Below are positions 7,735-14,106 of a DNA stretch of 16,001 bases, one piece after another (within the stretch, counting starts at the first letter, position 1; the number at the start of each line of letters is the position of its first letter). This DNA comes from Thiotrichales bacterium (lineage in GTDB: Bacteria; Pseudomonadota; Gammaproteobacteria; Thiomicrospirales; Thiomicrospiraceae). A program made the position numbers and the translations under genes. Location of the stretch: positions 1 through 16,001 of the forward strand of contig JALVTA010000224.1 in NCBI GenBank assembly GCA_027036095.1, written 5' to 3'. The notes below the pieces were generated by a model. The model had not been told where the DNA came from. It ran no database searches and saw only the letters and a program-made list of their open reading frames with translations.

Positions 7735-7763
7735 AAATAAAAAACCCCGCGCGGGGCGGGGTT
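7735..7763 (-). terminator. Rho-independent terminator between the two prepilin genes
   Basis: Minus strand: AACCCCGC (7756-7763) - CCCGC - GCGGGGTT (7743-7750), an 8-bp stem with a 5-nt loop, running into TTTTTTATTT. It lies 10 nt after the stop codon of the first prepilin and about 27 nt before the second, so it should limit read-through into the second. Confidence 0.88.
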
Positions 7764-7773
7764 GCGTCTTGCT

Positions 7774-8361
7774 TTACAGCTTAGTGCACAGCCAATGGTT
7801 GCCTGCAGTAGCAGTATATGCTGTTGCTGTAGGTGCGGTGGTGGAAGGTGCTGAAGCAGTTGTGCCGCCATCACGATAGCTGCCTTTGGTGGCATCGCCA
7901 TCATCATGTTTGTCATCAATCTGTTGGGCAACTTCTGCGGGAACCAGTGCGCATACCGCATTGTCCCCCAGACCAGCAGCGTTATACCCTACATACAGCG
8001 GGGTGCCATAAGGCGTTTTGGCAGCTGTGCTTCCAGAACCTTCCAGCAGTCCTGCTTCATGGATCTGGGTCCAGAAATCACTGTCGTTGATCTGGCCATC
8101 GTCAGCGTTAGAGGTTACAGCAGTGATAGTGGGATTGGTATGAGCTGTACCATCATCACCGGGCAGAGCGTTATATTTATCCAGATAGGTGTAAGCGGCG
8201 GCCCGCACCTCATCCATCTTTTTGGTGACATTTTTCACTTTTGCCTGATTAATCAGTTCCTGGCCCTTGAAGACGGCACCCAGCAACAGGCCGATGATGA
8301 CCAGGACAATGGCGATTTCCACCAGGGTGAAACCCTGTTGCTTATGAAGTTTGGCGTTCAT
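7774..8361 (-). CDS. Prepilin-like protein (type IV pilin/pseudopilin N-terminus), first of a pair
   Basis: 195 residues. Class III signal MNAKLHKQQG cut after Gly10, then FTLVEIAIVLVIIGLLLG with Phe+1 and Glu+5. Mature part: helical spine to about residue 55, YLDKYNALPGDDG, DFWTQIHEAGLLEGSG, NAVCALVPAEVAQQID, an Ala/Thr/Ser-rich stretch and the end HWLCTKL. The two cysteines are placed as in the paralogue. The start at 8361 is fixed by a perfect AAGGAGG (8368-8374) 6 nt before the ATG; an in-frame ATG at 8385 overlaps no signal and is rejected. With its strong ribosome binding site and own terminator this is probably the more abundant of the two. GC is about 53% in sampled lines against about 62% in the antiporter gene. 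Confidence 0.92.
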   Translation of the reverse strand: MNAKLHKQQGFTLVEIAIVLVIIGLLLGAVFKGQELINQAKVKNVTKKMDEVRAAAYTYLDKYNALPGDDGTAHTNPTITAVTSNADDGQINDSDFWTQIHEAGLLEGSGSTAAKTPYGTPLYVGYNAAGLGDNAVCALVPAEVAQQIDDKHDDGDATKGSYRDGGTTASAPSTTAPTATAYTATAGNHWLCTKL

Positions 8362-8385
8362 GACGTTCCTCCTTTGGTTTGTCAT

Positions 8386-8508
8386 GGTTCATGTTGAGTT
8401 GGGCGGTTGCCCTGACACCCTCGATTATCGGCAGACGGAGAAACAAAAAAAGAGTAAATTTTTTTTACCGGTTGATATCATTAATGAAGTTGTTTCGGGC
8501 AAGGTGAG
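8386..8508. promoter_or_regulatory. Divergent control region between prepilin genes and the two-component genes
   Basis: 123 nt between divergent starts. The middle (about 8441-8490) is very AT-rich, with an A7 run and a T8 run, unlike the flanking genes. On the minus strand GATAAT (near 8420) is a possible -10 box for the prepilins but lacks a convincing -35. TTACCGGTTGATA (8465-8477) matches the IHF consensus with one mismatch on the minus strand. No sigma-54 type GG-N10-GC element was found. Regulation of both directions from here is likely; the sites are uncertain. Confidence 0.4.
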
Positions 8509-9120
8509 ATGAACGAAAAACGGATTCTGCTGGCCGATGATGACGGAGCGCTGCGCGAGATGCTCGCCATGACGCTTGAGATGGAAGGCTACCACGTGGC
8601 CCAGGCGGACGATGCCGAAGCGACCATCACTGCGCTGGAAGCGGGCGTGTTTGACATTCTGCTGCTGGATATGGGCATGCCGCCCCATGAGCATGACATA
8701 CAGGAAGGCCTCAGAGTGCTAGAGTGGCTGCAGCAGCACCCGCGTGACCTCAAGTGCATCGTGCTGACGGGGCAGGATCCGGAACGCAGTGCCTATCGGG
8801 CCATCAAGGCGGGCGCCTTCGACTATCTGTCCAAGCCGGTGGAGGAAAGCGCGCTGTTGCAGGCGGTGGAACGGGCCGGACTCTTTCTGGATAACGAACG
8901 CCGTCTGCGGCAGGAGGAGCAGACCCAGAAGGTGACGCTGACGCTGCCGCTGGGACAGGGGGTGAAACCGGCGCGCAACCTGGCCGAGGAACAGCTGTTG
9001 CGGCAGGTGTTGGAAGAGACGGGCTTCAACATCCATGAGACGGCCCGGGCGCTCAACATGAACCGGGAAAACGTCTATTACCTGCTCAAGAAATACGGCA
9101 TCCGCCGCCCCGATTCGTGA
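8509..9120 (+). CDS. Response regulator, receiver plus Fis-type helix-turn-helix (RegA/ActR/PrrA-like)
   Basis: 203 residues. Receiver domain at about 4-120: acidic pocket DDD (10-12), phosphoacceptor Asp54 in LLLDMGMPP, Thr87 in VLTGQD and Lys109 in YLSKPVEES. The C-terminal part (about 150-200) is a Fis/NtrC-type helix-turn-helix, with NIHETARALNMNRENVYYLLKKYGI. There is no AAA+ domain between them, so it is not a sigma-54 activator; the architecture is that of RegA/ActR regulators. Inserted residues (HEHDIQEG) follow the phosphorylation loop. AAGG precedes the ATG by 4 nt. The kinase gene starts at the base after its stop codon (TGAATG), so the two form a cognate pair, divergent from the prepilin genes. 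Confidence 0.93.
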   Translation: MNEKRILLADDDGALREMLAMTLEMEGYHVAQADDAEATITALEAGVFDILLLDMGMPPHEHDIQEGLRVLEWLQQHPRDLKCIVLTGQDPERSAYRAIKAGAFDYLSKPVEESALLQAVERAGLFLDNERRLRQEEQTQKVTLTLPLGQGVKPARNLAEEQLLRQVLEETGFNIHETARALNMNRENVYYLLKKYGIRRPDS

Positions 9121-10251
9121 ATGGATCTGATTCCATCTGACAACGCGTTGATTCTGCTTCCCTTCCTGATGGTTCTCACAGGGGGCGTCCTGTTTGTCGC
9201 TGCCTTGTATGTCCATCTTCAGGCTTCCCGTCTCTCCAATCTGATTCAGCAGCTTTTGTTGATCTCCAGAAGTCACGAAGGGGATCCTCTGCGCTTCATT
9301 CCTCTGAGTCTGGATCTGTTGGAGCATGCCAGAGTGGTTGACAGGGCGTTTGTGGAGTTGCAGTGGTTCGGGCAGCATCTGACGTTTGGACAGTCCACAT
9401 CCGATGGCCAGGCGGATGAGTCCTGTCGCCATCATGCCATCGAGAGTGACGAGATCGTGCTGCGCGCCATCATATGTCCTCGCCGGAAGTTGCGTGGTGA
9501 GCAGGTGTCCATCTTCGAGCTGATCGCCAACCTGTGGCTGGAGCTGCTGTCGTCACAGGTCAATGATCGGCTGGCGCAGATTCACTTTTCCGAACAGCAG
9601 CTCAAGCGCTACGAGCTGTTCTACAAGCATGACCTGAAGAATCTGGCCCAGTTCATGCACCTGCTCAGCGGGCAGATGCGCCGTTGCGACACGCCCGATT
9701 GCAGTCACGCGCTGCTGGAGCGCCTGAAGAAGGTGCTGCCTGATCTGGAGGAGCGGGCCAGCCGCATTCTGCAGCATCTGGGCAAGAAGAGCAGCGATGA
9801 GTGGAGCGGGGTGGAGGGGATTTCGCTGGCCCAGCTGGTGAAGATGGAGGGGCGGGCGCTGGATCTGCCCGTTGAGGTTCGGGGGGATGCGGAGGTGTTC
9901 GTGGAGAGTGTTACCTTCCAGCACGGCCTGCGCAATGTGATGGAGAACTTCAAGCACCATCCGGGCACGCGCCATGTGCGTGCGCTGATCGAAACCACGC
10001 CGCAGAAGGTGATTCTGCGGCTGACCTCCGATGCCCTGACCGGCCGGCTCAGCGAGATGGAGCGGGCGCGGATGTTCGAGCCGTTCTGGACCACCAGCAA
10101 GAGTGGCATGGGGCTGGGGCTCTACATCGCGCGGCAGAATTTTCACAAGGCCTGCCGCGCCCGTCTGGACGTGGAGCAGCTGGACGACAACCACTGGGCC
10201 TTCGTGATCGTCTGCCCGCGGCTGGGTGCGCCGCCGCCGGCTCAGTCGTGA
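9121..10251 (+). CDS. Sensor histidine kinase with PrsK-like catalytic part and no canonical G1 box
   Basis: 376 residues. One N-terminal membrane helix (about 10-32), then about 130 residues with no domain I recognise, then the H box FYKHDLKNLAQF with His170, similar to the HDLKNL box of PrsK-type kinases. The ATPase part has an N box with Asn276 (LRNVMENFKHH), an F box MFEPFWTTS and a G2 box GMGLGLYIAR (about 330-339). Where the DxGxG of the G1 box belongs the protein has SDALTG, so ATP binding may be altered; the G2 box and histidine are intact. It directly follows the response regulator, its likely partner. Sampled base composition is about 52% GC over the first 240 nt and 67% around 10021-10140. 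Its 3' end overlaps the convergent antiporter gene by 10 nt. Confidence 0.85.
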   Translation: MDLIPSDNALILLPFLMVLTGGVLFVAALYVHLQASRLSNLIQQLLLISRSHEGDPLRFIPLSLDLLEHARVVDRAFVELQWFGQHLTFGQSTSDGQADESCRHHAIESDEIVLRAIICPRRKLRGEQVSIFELIANLWLELLSSQVNDRLAQIHFSEQQLKRYELFYKHDLKNLAQFMHLLSGQMRRCDTPDCSHALLERLKKVLPDLEERASRILQHLGKKSSDEWSGVEGISLAQLVKMEGRALDLPVEVRGDAEVFVESVTFQHGLRNVMENFKHHPGTRHVRALIETTPQKVILRLTSDALTGRLSEMERARMFEPFWTTSKSGMGLGLYIARQNFHKACRARLDVEQLDDNHWAFVIVCPRLGAPPPAQS

Positions 10252-12227
10252 CCGCTCTGCAGATAGTGTTCGGCCCGTTCCAGGTTTTCCGGTTCGCCCA
10301 CCAGCACCACCACATCCTCGTCCCGCAGGCGCGTGGCCTTGTCCGGGTTCTCGCCCCGGATATGGCCGCGCTTGACGGCCTGAACCTTCACGTTCAGGTC
10401 ATCCAGTCCAAGCTCTTCGATGCGGCGGTTGGTGGCGTAGCTGTCAGCGTTGAGCGGCACGGCCAGGGTGATCTTGCGGATGCCCTGATCCTTGAGGCGG
10501 CGGTAGCCGGTTGAGCCTTCGTAGAAGCCATCGAGCACATCTTCACGCTTGCGCCGGGCTTCTTCCAGCGCAGCGAGCACTTCGCTCTCCGGATGTCCCA
10601 GATTGAGCAGCACCTCAGCGCTGAGCAGCAGGCTGGCCTCGAAGGTGTCGGAGATGACATCCGTGGCGCCGGCGGCCTTGAAAGCCTCGTAGTGGCGGTC
10701 GTCCCGCACCCGCACCAGCACCGGAATGTCCGGACGCAGATGGCGCACCGTCTGAAGGGTTTTGATGGCCATCTCGTCATCACCGTAGGTGATGGTCACC
10801 AGCCGGGCGCGGTCGATGCCGGCCGCCTGCAGAATGCTCTGGCGGGCACTGTTGCCGTAGAACACGGGCTCGCCGGCCTCCTTGGCGTGATGCACGCGGC
10901 TGATGTCCATGTCCAGTGCGATGTAGGGTTCGTGCACTTCCTTGAGAAAGTGCGCCGCCATCTGGCCGACACGGCCGAAGCCGCACAGTATGATGTGTCC
11001 CTTCATGTGGGTGGTTTCTTCCCGCAGTGCCTCTTCTTCCTGCTGCTGCTGGGTCTTGTAGCGCTGGCTCAGCCGCTTGGCCACCACACCGTTGTACTTG
11101 ATGAGAATGGGCGCCAGCAGCATGGTGAGCACGGCGGCGGTCATGACCATCTGCATCAGCTGGCTGTCGATGAGATTGAAGCCGGCTGCCAGAGTCAGCA
11201 GCACCAGGCCGAACTCGCCCACCTGCGCCAGGCTCATGGCGCTGCGCACGGCCACACCCAGCGGCTTGCCCATGCCCCAGACGATGCCCAGCACCAGCAG
11301 GGCCTTGATGAGCACGATCAGCAGTGCCAGTGAGAGCAGGGTGCCCAGATGCTCGCCCAGGAACTGGGGCGAGAGCCACATGCCGACGGTAATGAAGAAC
11401 AGTCCCAGCAGCACGTCCCGGAAGGGGCGGATGTCCGATTCGATCTGATGGCGGTATTCGGTCTCGCCCAGCATCATGCCGGCCACGAAGGCGCCGAGGG
11501 TCATGTTGATGCCGGCGCCTTCGGCCAGTGCGGCGGCAGAGAGTGCCACGGTGAGTACCGCCAGGGTGAACAGCTCTTCGGAACGGCTGCGGGCCACCTC
11601 CCGGAAGAAGGGGCGCAGCAGATAGCGGCCGATCAGCAGCAGGATGGCGACCACGCCCAGCCCCTTGAGCAGGGCGGTGGTGAGGGTGGCAGCCAGTGCA
11701 TCCTCGCCGCTGGACTGGCCCAGCGCCGGTACGATGATCAGCAGCGGAATGGCCATCAGATCCTGAAAGATGAGGATGCCCAGCGCCGCCTTTCCGTGGC
11801 GGGAATGCAGCTCGCCCTGATCGGCCAGCTGTTTGATGACAATCGCGGTGGAGGAGAGCGCCAGGGCGCTGGCAATGACGAAGGCGACACTGTGGCTCAG
11901 ATGCAGCGCCCAGGTGGCCAGTGCATAGAACACCAGCGTGGTGAGTGCCACCTGCAGCGCACCCAGCCCGAAGACCTGTCGGCGCATGGAGATCATCTGC
12001 GGCAGGGAGAACTCCAGCCCGATGGAGAACAGCAGAAAGACGATGCCCACCTCGGCGATGAAGCGGATCTGCGACTCGGATGCCACCCAGCCGAGGCCAT
12101 AGGGGCCCAGCAGCATGCCTACGAAAATGTAGGCGAGAATGGGCGGCAGCCGCAGCCGCTGGGCGAAGGCGACGAACAGCAGGCTGATGCCCAGCAGGGC
12201 GGCAATCTGCACGATGGGGCTATGCAT
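10242..12227 (-). CDS. Monovalent cation:proton antiporter, CPA2 family (KefB/YbaL-like) with RCK domain
   Basis: 661 residues. Residues 1-380 are a multi-helix membrane domain (about 12-13 helices) of the Na+/H+ exchanger fold, with ILAYIFVGMLLGPYGLG, IGLEFSLP, SALALSSTAIV, the conserved aspartate of GILIFQDLMAIPLL, and GAFVAGMMLGET. A basic, Gln/Glu-rich linker (KTQQQQEEEALRE) leads to an RCK/TrkA-N domain (about 410-530) with the nucleotide-binding GFGRVGQ, and a TrkA-C domain (about 575-655). It probably exports K+ or Na+ for H+ at the inner membrane under NAD(H) or adenine nucleotide control; the ion cannot be read from sequence. The start overlaps the nadC end by 8 nt, with GAGG 7 nt upstream of the ATG, so it is expressed with nadC. 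Confidence 0.93.
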   Translation of the reverse strand: MHSPIVQIAALLGISLLFVAFAQRLRLPPILAYIFVGMLLGPYGLGWVASESQIRFIAEVGIVFLLFSIGLEFSLPQMISMRRQVFGLGALQVALTTLVFYALATWALHLSHSVAFVIASALALSSTAIVIKQLADQGELHSRHGKAALGILIFQDLMAIPLLIIVPALGQSSGEDALAATLTTALLKGLGVVAILLLIGRYLLRPFFREVARSRSEELFTLAVLTVALSAAALAEGAGINMTLGAFVAGMMLGETEYRHQIESDIRPFRDVLLGLFFITVGMWLSPQFLGEHLGTLLSLALLIVLIKALLVLGIVWGMGKPLGVAVRSAMSLAQVGEFGLVLLTLAAGFNLIDSQLMQMVMTAAVLTMLLAPILIKYNGVVAKRLSQRYKTQQQQEEEALREETTHMKGHIILCGFGRVGQMAAHFLKEVHEPYIALDMDISRVHHAKEAGEPVFYGNSARQSILQAAGIDRARLVTITYGDDEMAIKTLQTVRHLRPDIPVLVRVRDDRHYEAFKAAGATDVISDTFEASLLLSAEVLLNLGHPESEVLAALEEARRKREDVLDGFYEGSTGYRRLKDQGIRKITLAVPLNADSYATNRRIEELGLDDLNVKVQAVKRGHIRGENPDKATRLRDEDVVVLVGEPENLERAEHYLQSGHD

Positions 12228-13056
12228 GTTCGATCCTCATGGACAGATCCACTGCGCGCACATGCTTGGTAATGGCACCGGTGGAGATGAAATCCGCACC
12301 CAGTCGGGCCAGTTCCGGCAGGGTCTCCAGCGTCACATTGCCGGACAGCTCTACCTGGGCCCGCCCGTCAATGAGGGCGATGGCCTCCCGCGCCAGCGCG
12401 GGCGGAAAGTTGTCCAGCATGATGATGTCTGCACCGGCTTCCAGCGCCTCGTGCACCTCCTGCAGGGTTTCGGTTTCCACTTCGATCTTCAGCTGCGGGT
12501 GCAGATTGCGTGCCCGTGCCACTGCCGGACCGATGCCACCGGCGGCGGCGATGTGGTTTTCCTTGAGCATGACCATGTCGAACAGGCCGATGCGGTGGTT
12601 GGCGCCGCCCCCACAGGCCACGGCATATTTCTGCGCCCGACGTAGGCCCGGCAGCGTCTTGCGGGTATCCAGCAGGCGGGTCGGGCTGTCGCCCAGTGCC
12701 TGCACGAAGCAGTGCGTGGCGGTGGCGGTGCCGGAGAGTGTCTGCAGGAAATTGAGCGCCGTGCGCTCGCCGGCCAGCAGGGTGCGGGCCGGGCCTTCAA
12801 GGGTCACGATCAGCTGTTCCGGCGCCACCTGTTCGCCCTCGCGTACCTGCCAGTGGCAGTGGACCGCCCCGTCAAGCTGGGCGAACACCGCATCAAACCA
12901 CGGGCGTCCGCAGATGATGGCTGCCTCCCGGGCGATGACACGGGCACGTGCCTGCCGGTCGGCGGGAATGATCTCGCCACTGACATCACCGGGGCCGATG
13001 TCCTCCGCCAGCGCCAGCTGTACAATGGGGTAGATGTCTTCGGGTTTCAACTGCAT
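12220..13056 (-). CDS. nadC: Quinolinate (nicotinate-nucleotide) pyrophosphorylase, NadC
   Basis: 278 residues. Makes nicotinate mononucleotide from quinolinate and PRPP, releasing CO2 and PPi: the third step of de novo NAD synthesis, in the cytoplasm. Family motifs are all visible: ALAEDIGPGDVS near the N-terminus, ERTALNFLQTLSGTAT, the substrate loop DTRKTLPGLRRAQKYAVACGGGANHR, MVMLKENHI, IEVETETL, ADIIMLDNF, VELSGNV and DFISTGAITKH. I chose MQLKPEDIYP (13056). The open frame to 13155 runs into ampD and is rejected. The ATG has no ribosome binding site (CGCCCC precedes it) and sits about 7 nt after a perfect TATAAT, so the mRNA is probably leaderless. Overlaps the antiporter gene by 8 nt. 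Confidence 0.97.
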   Translation of the reverse strand: MQLKPEDIYPIVQLALAEDIGPGDVSGEIIPADRQARARVIAREAAIICGRPWFDAVFAQLDGAVHCHWQVREGEQVAPEQLIVTLEGPARTLLAGERTALNFLQTLSGTATATHCFVQALGDSPTRLLDTRKTLPGLRRAQKYAVACGGGANHRIGLFDMVMLKENHIAAAGGIGPAVARARNLHPQLKIEVETETLQEVHEALEAGADIIMLDNFPPALAREAIALIDGRAQVELSGNVTLETLPELARLGADFISTGAITKHVRAVDLSMRIEHA

Positions 13057-13062
13057 GGGGCG

Positions 13063-13092
13063 ATTATAGGGTGGGGGCAAAAGCGCTGTCCA
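13063..13092 (-). promoter_or_regulatory. Near-consensus sigma-70 promoter for nadC
   Basis: Minus-strand TGGACA (13087-13092, 5 of 6) and TATAAT (13063-13068, 6 of 6) with an 18-nt spacer. The -10 box ends 6 nt before the A of the nadC ATG, so transcription would begin at or next to the start codon. The -35 box lies within codons 6-8 of the divergent ampD. Confidence 0.75.
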
Positions 13093-13652
13093 TCGAGGGG
13101 CACTGGCTGACCGGCGTGCGGCGGGTGGAAAGCCCCAATCAGGATGACCGGCCACCGGATACGCCCATCGAGCTGGTGGTGATCCACGGCATCAGCCTGC
13201 CGCCGAATGCCTTTGGCGAGCCCCATGTGGAGCAGCTGTTCACCAACCGGCTCGACCCGAGCGCGCATCCCTATTTCGCCGAAATCGCCCATCTCATGGT
13301 GTCGGCCCACCTGTTCATCCGGCGCGACGGCGGGCTGGTGCAGTTCGTCCCTTTCGACCGGCGTGCCTGGCATGCGGGTGTGTCCAGCTGGCGCGGGCGC
13401 AGCCGCTGCAACGATTTTTCCATCGGTATCGAGCTGGAGGGGGCTGACCACATTCCCTACACGGCGCACCAGTATCGCCAGCTCAACCGTGTGCTGGCCC
13501 TGCTGCGCCGCAACTATCCCATCTGTGATGTGGTCGGACACAGCCATATCGCGCCCGGGCGCAAGACCGACCCCGGCCCCGCCTTTGACTGGCAGCGTGT
13601 GCACGGCGCCTCGCCCGACCTGGCACGGCGCACGGCCAAGCCCGCGGTATGA
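13071..13652 (+). CDS. ampD: 1,6-anhydro-N-acetylmuramyl-L-alanine amidase AmpD
   Basis: 193 residues. Cytoplasmic zinc amidase (Amidase_2 family) that removes the peptide from 1,6-anhydro-MurNAc-peptides in peptidoglycan recycling; loss of AmpD commonly derepresses AmpC beta-lactamase in species that have the AmpR system. Zinc ligands by family alignment: His39 (VVIHGISLPP), His157 (VVGHSHIAP) and Asp167 (RKTDPGPAFDW); the catalytic glutamate is in GIELEG (Glu121). The RDGGLVQFVPFDRRAWHAGVS block is typical. Start is GTG at 13071: no ATG lies near, and residues from about 7 onward align with the N-terminus of E. coli AmpD. Only 14 nt separate it from the divergent nadC start. I see no clear promoter for it. 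Confidence 0.96.
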   Translation: MGAKALSIEGHWLTGVRRVESPNQDDRPPDTPIELVVIHGISLPPNAFGEPHVEQLFTNRLDPSAHPYFAEIAHLMVSAHLFIRRDGGLVQFVPFDRRAWHAGVSSWRGRSRCNDFSIGIELEGADHIPYTAHQYRQLNRVLALLRRNYPICDVVGHSHIAPGRKTDPGPAFDWQRVHGASPDLARRTAKPAV

Positions 13653-13663
13653 AAGGGTGCTGA

Positions 13664-13720
13664 GACGGGGCCTCCCCCAATTTTGGCAGGTCTGCCGCTG
13701 GCGCGCCGCCGGCGCTCGCG
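13664..13720 (+). repeat. REP-like repeat, copy 1
   Basis: GACGGGGCCTCCCCC followed by AATTTTGGCAGG, then an imperfect GC-rich palindrome (about 13692-13720). The head has a GGGG/CCCC mini-hairpin next to a T-run, shared with the other three copies in the same orientation. Confidence 0.7.
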
Positions 13721-13777
13721 AAAAGAACCGGTAAATGCCTTTTCTGGTGTCGTTGCCCCCTCCACTGACCTTCTTTT

Positions 13778-13822
13778 GACGGGGCTCCCCTGATTTTGCC
13801 GGGTGCTGGGCGGCGCGCTCTG
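13778..13822 (+). repeat. REP-like repeat, copy 2
   Basis: GACGGGGCTCCCCTGATTTT (13778-13797), then GCCGGG and a GC-rich tail. The head is nearly identical to that of copy 4 (GACGGGGTCTCCCCTGATTT). A further TGAATTTTGGCGGG at about 13821-13834 looks like a degenerate part of another unit. Confidence 0.7.
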
Positions 13823-13867
13823 AATTTTGGCGGGATTCTGGCGGGGTTTTGCCCTTCCGTGGGCTTT

Positions 13868-13892
13868 GGGGAACGGGGGTTCCCCCATTTTT
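13868..13892 (+). terminator. Possible terminator of ampD within repeat copy 3
   Basis: GGGGAAC (13868-13874) - GGGG - GTTCCCC (13879-13885), a 7-bp stem, then CA and TTTTT. It is 216 nt after the ampD stop codon. The stem is formed partly by repeat sequence, so termination may be a property of the repeat. Confidence 0.55.
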
Positions 13893-13922
13893 GCCGACCG
13901 CTGCGCTGGCACGCTGCGGCCT
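13868..13922 (+). repeat. REP-like repeat, copy 3
   Basis: Head ACGGGGGTTCCCCCATTTTTG (from about 13873), then CCGACCGCTGCGCTGGC and an imperfect palindromic tail. Same order of parts as the other copies: G-run, C-run, ATTTT, GC-rich palindrome around GCTGGC. Confidence 0.65.
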
Positions 13923-13999
13923 GTCCCGTGTTCTGCCGCCCTTTGTGCTCATTTTGACCGTCTGTGGGGGCTCGGCAGGGTGCGATTGCCAGGGATTTG

Positions 14000-14021
14000 C
14001 GGACCGGCATCTGCCGGTCCG
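14000..14021. repeat. Perfect 10-bp inverted repeat with 2-nt centre
   Basis: CGGACCGGCA - TC - TGCCGGTCCG. There is no T-run on either side, so it is not a standard intrinsic terminator. It lies 50 nt beyond the stop codon of the last gene of the nadK-recN unit and could be a 3' mRNA-stabilising hairpin or a protein site. Confidence 0.75.
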
Positions 14022-14051
14022 GTGCATCTGCAGCAGGTGTTGCGCTCTGAC

Positions 14052-14106
14052 GACGGGGTCTCCCCTGATTTTAGCGGTCGCCGCGCTGGCCGCGCGGCGG
14101 TGCGGC
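14052..14106 (+). repeat. REP-like repeat, copy 4, extending into a coding end
   Basis: GACGGGGTCTCCCCTGATTTT (14052-14072), then AGCGGT and a palindromic tail with CGCCGCGC paired to GCGCGGCG around TGGCC. From 14071 onward it encodes the last residues (about PPRGQRGDR) and the TAA of the small Cys-rich protein on the other strand. Confidence 0.7.

Larger units (their letters stand above)
13653..14070. other. Gene-free convergent region filled with REP-like repeats
   Basis: 418 nt between the 3' ends of ampD and the small gene after recN. Open frames here on both strands are low-complexity and repeat-derived. The region holds four diverged copies of a unit (13664, 13778, 13868 and 14052; the last runs into the coding sequence), a perfect 10-bp palindrome (14000-14021), and a terminator-like hairpin within the third copy. 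I see no further gene. Confidence 0.8.

Noticed and set aside
8465..8477. IHF binding site upstream of the prepilin genes
   Set aside because: One mismatch to a loose consensus in an AT-rich stretch, with no sigma-54 promoter to go with it; mentioned only as a possibility.
10242..10251. Tail-to-tail overlap of the kinase and antiporter genes as a regulatory antisense
   Set aside because: Only 10 nt of overlap, common in compact genomes; no structure suggests a special role.
13057..13155. Longer nadC start at 13155
   Set aside because: The extra 33 residues lie opposite ampD, lack family similarity and would place the TATAAT promoter inside the gene.
13664..14106. CRISPR array
   Set aside because: Repeats are diverged, irregularly spaced (about 94-180 nt) and have hairpin-plus-T structure; no cas genes are present.
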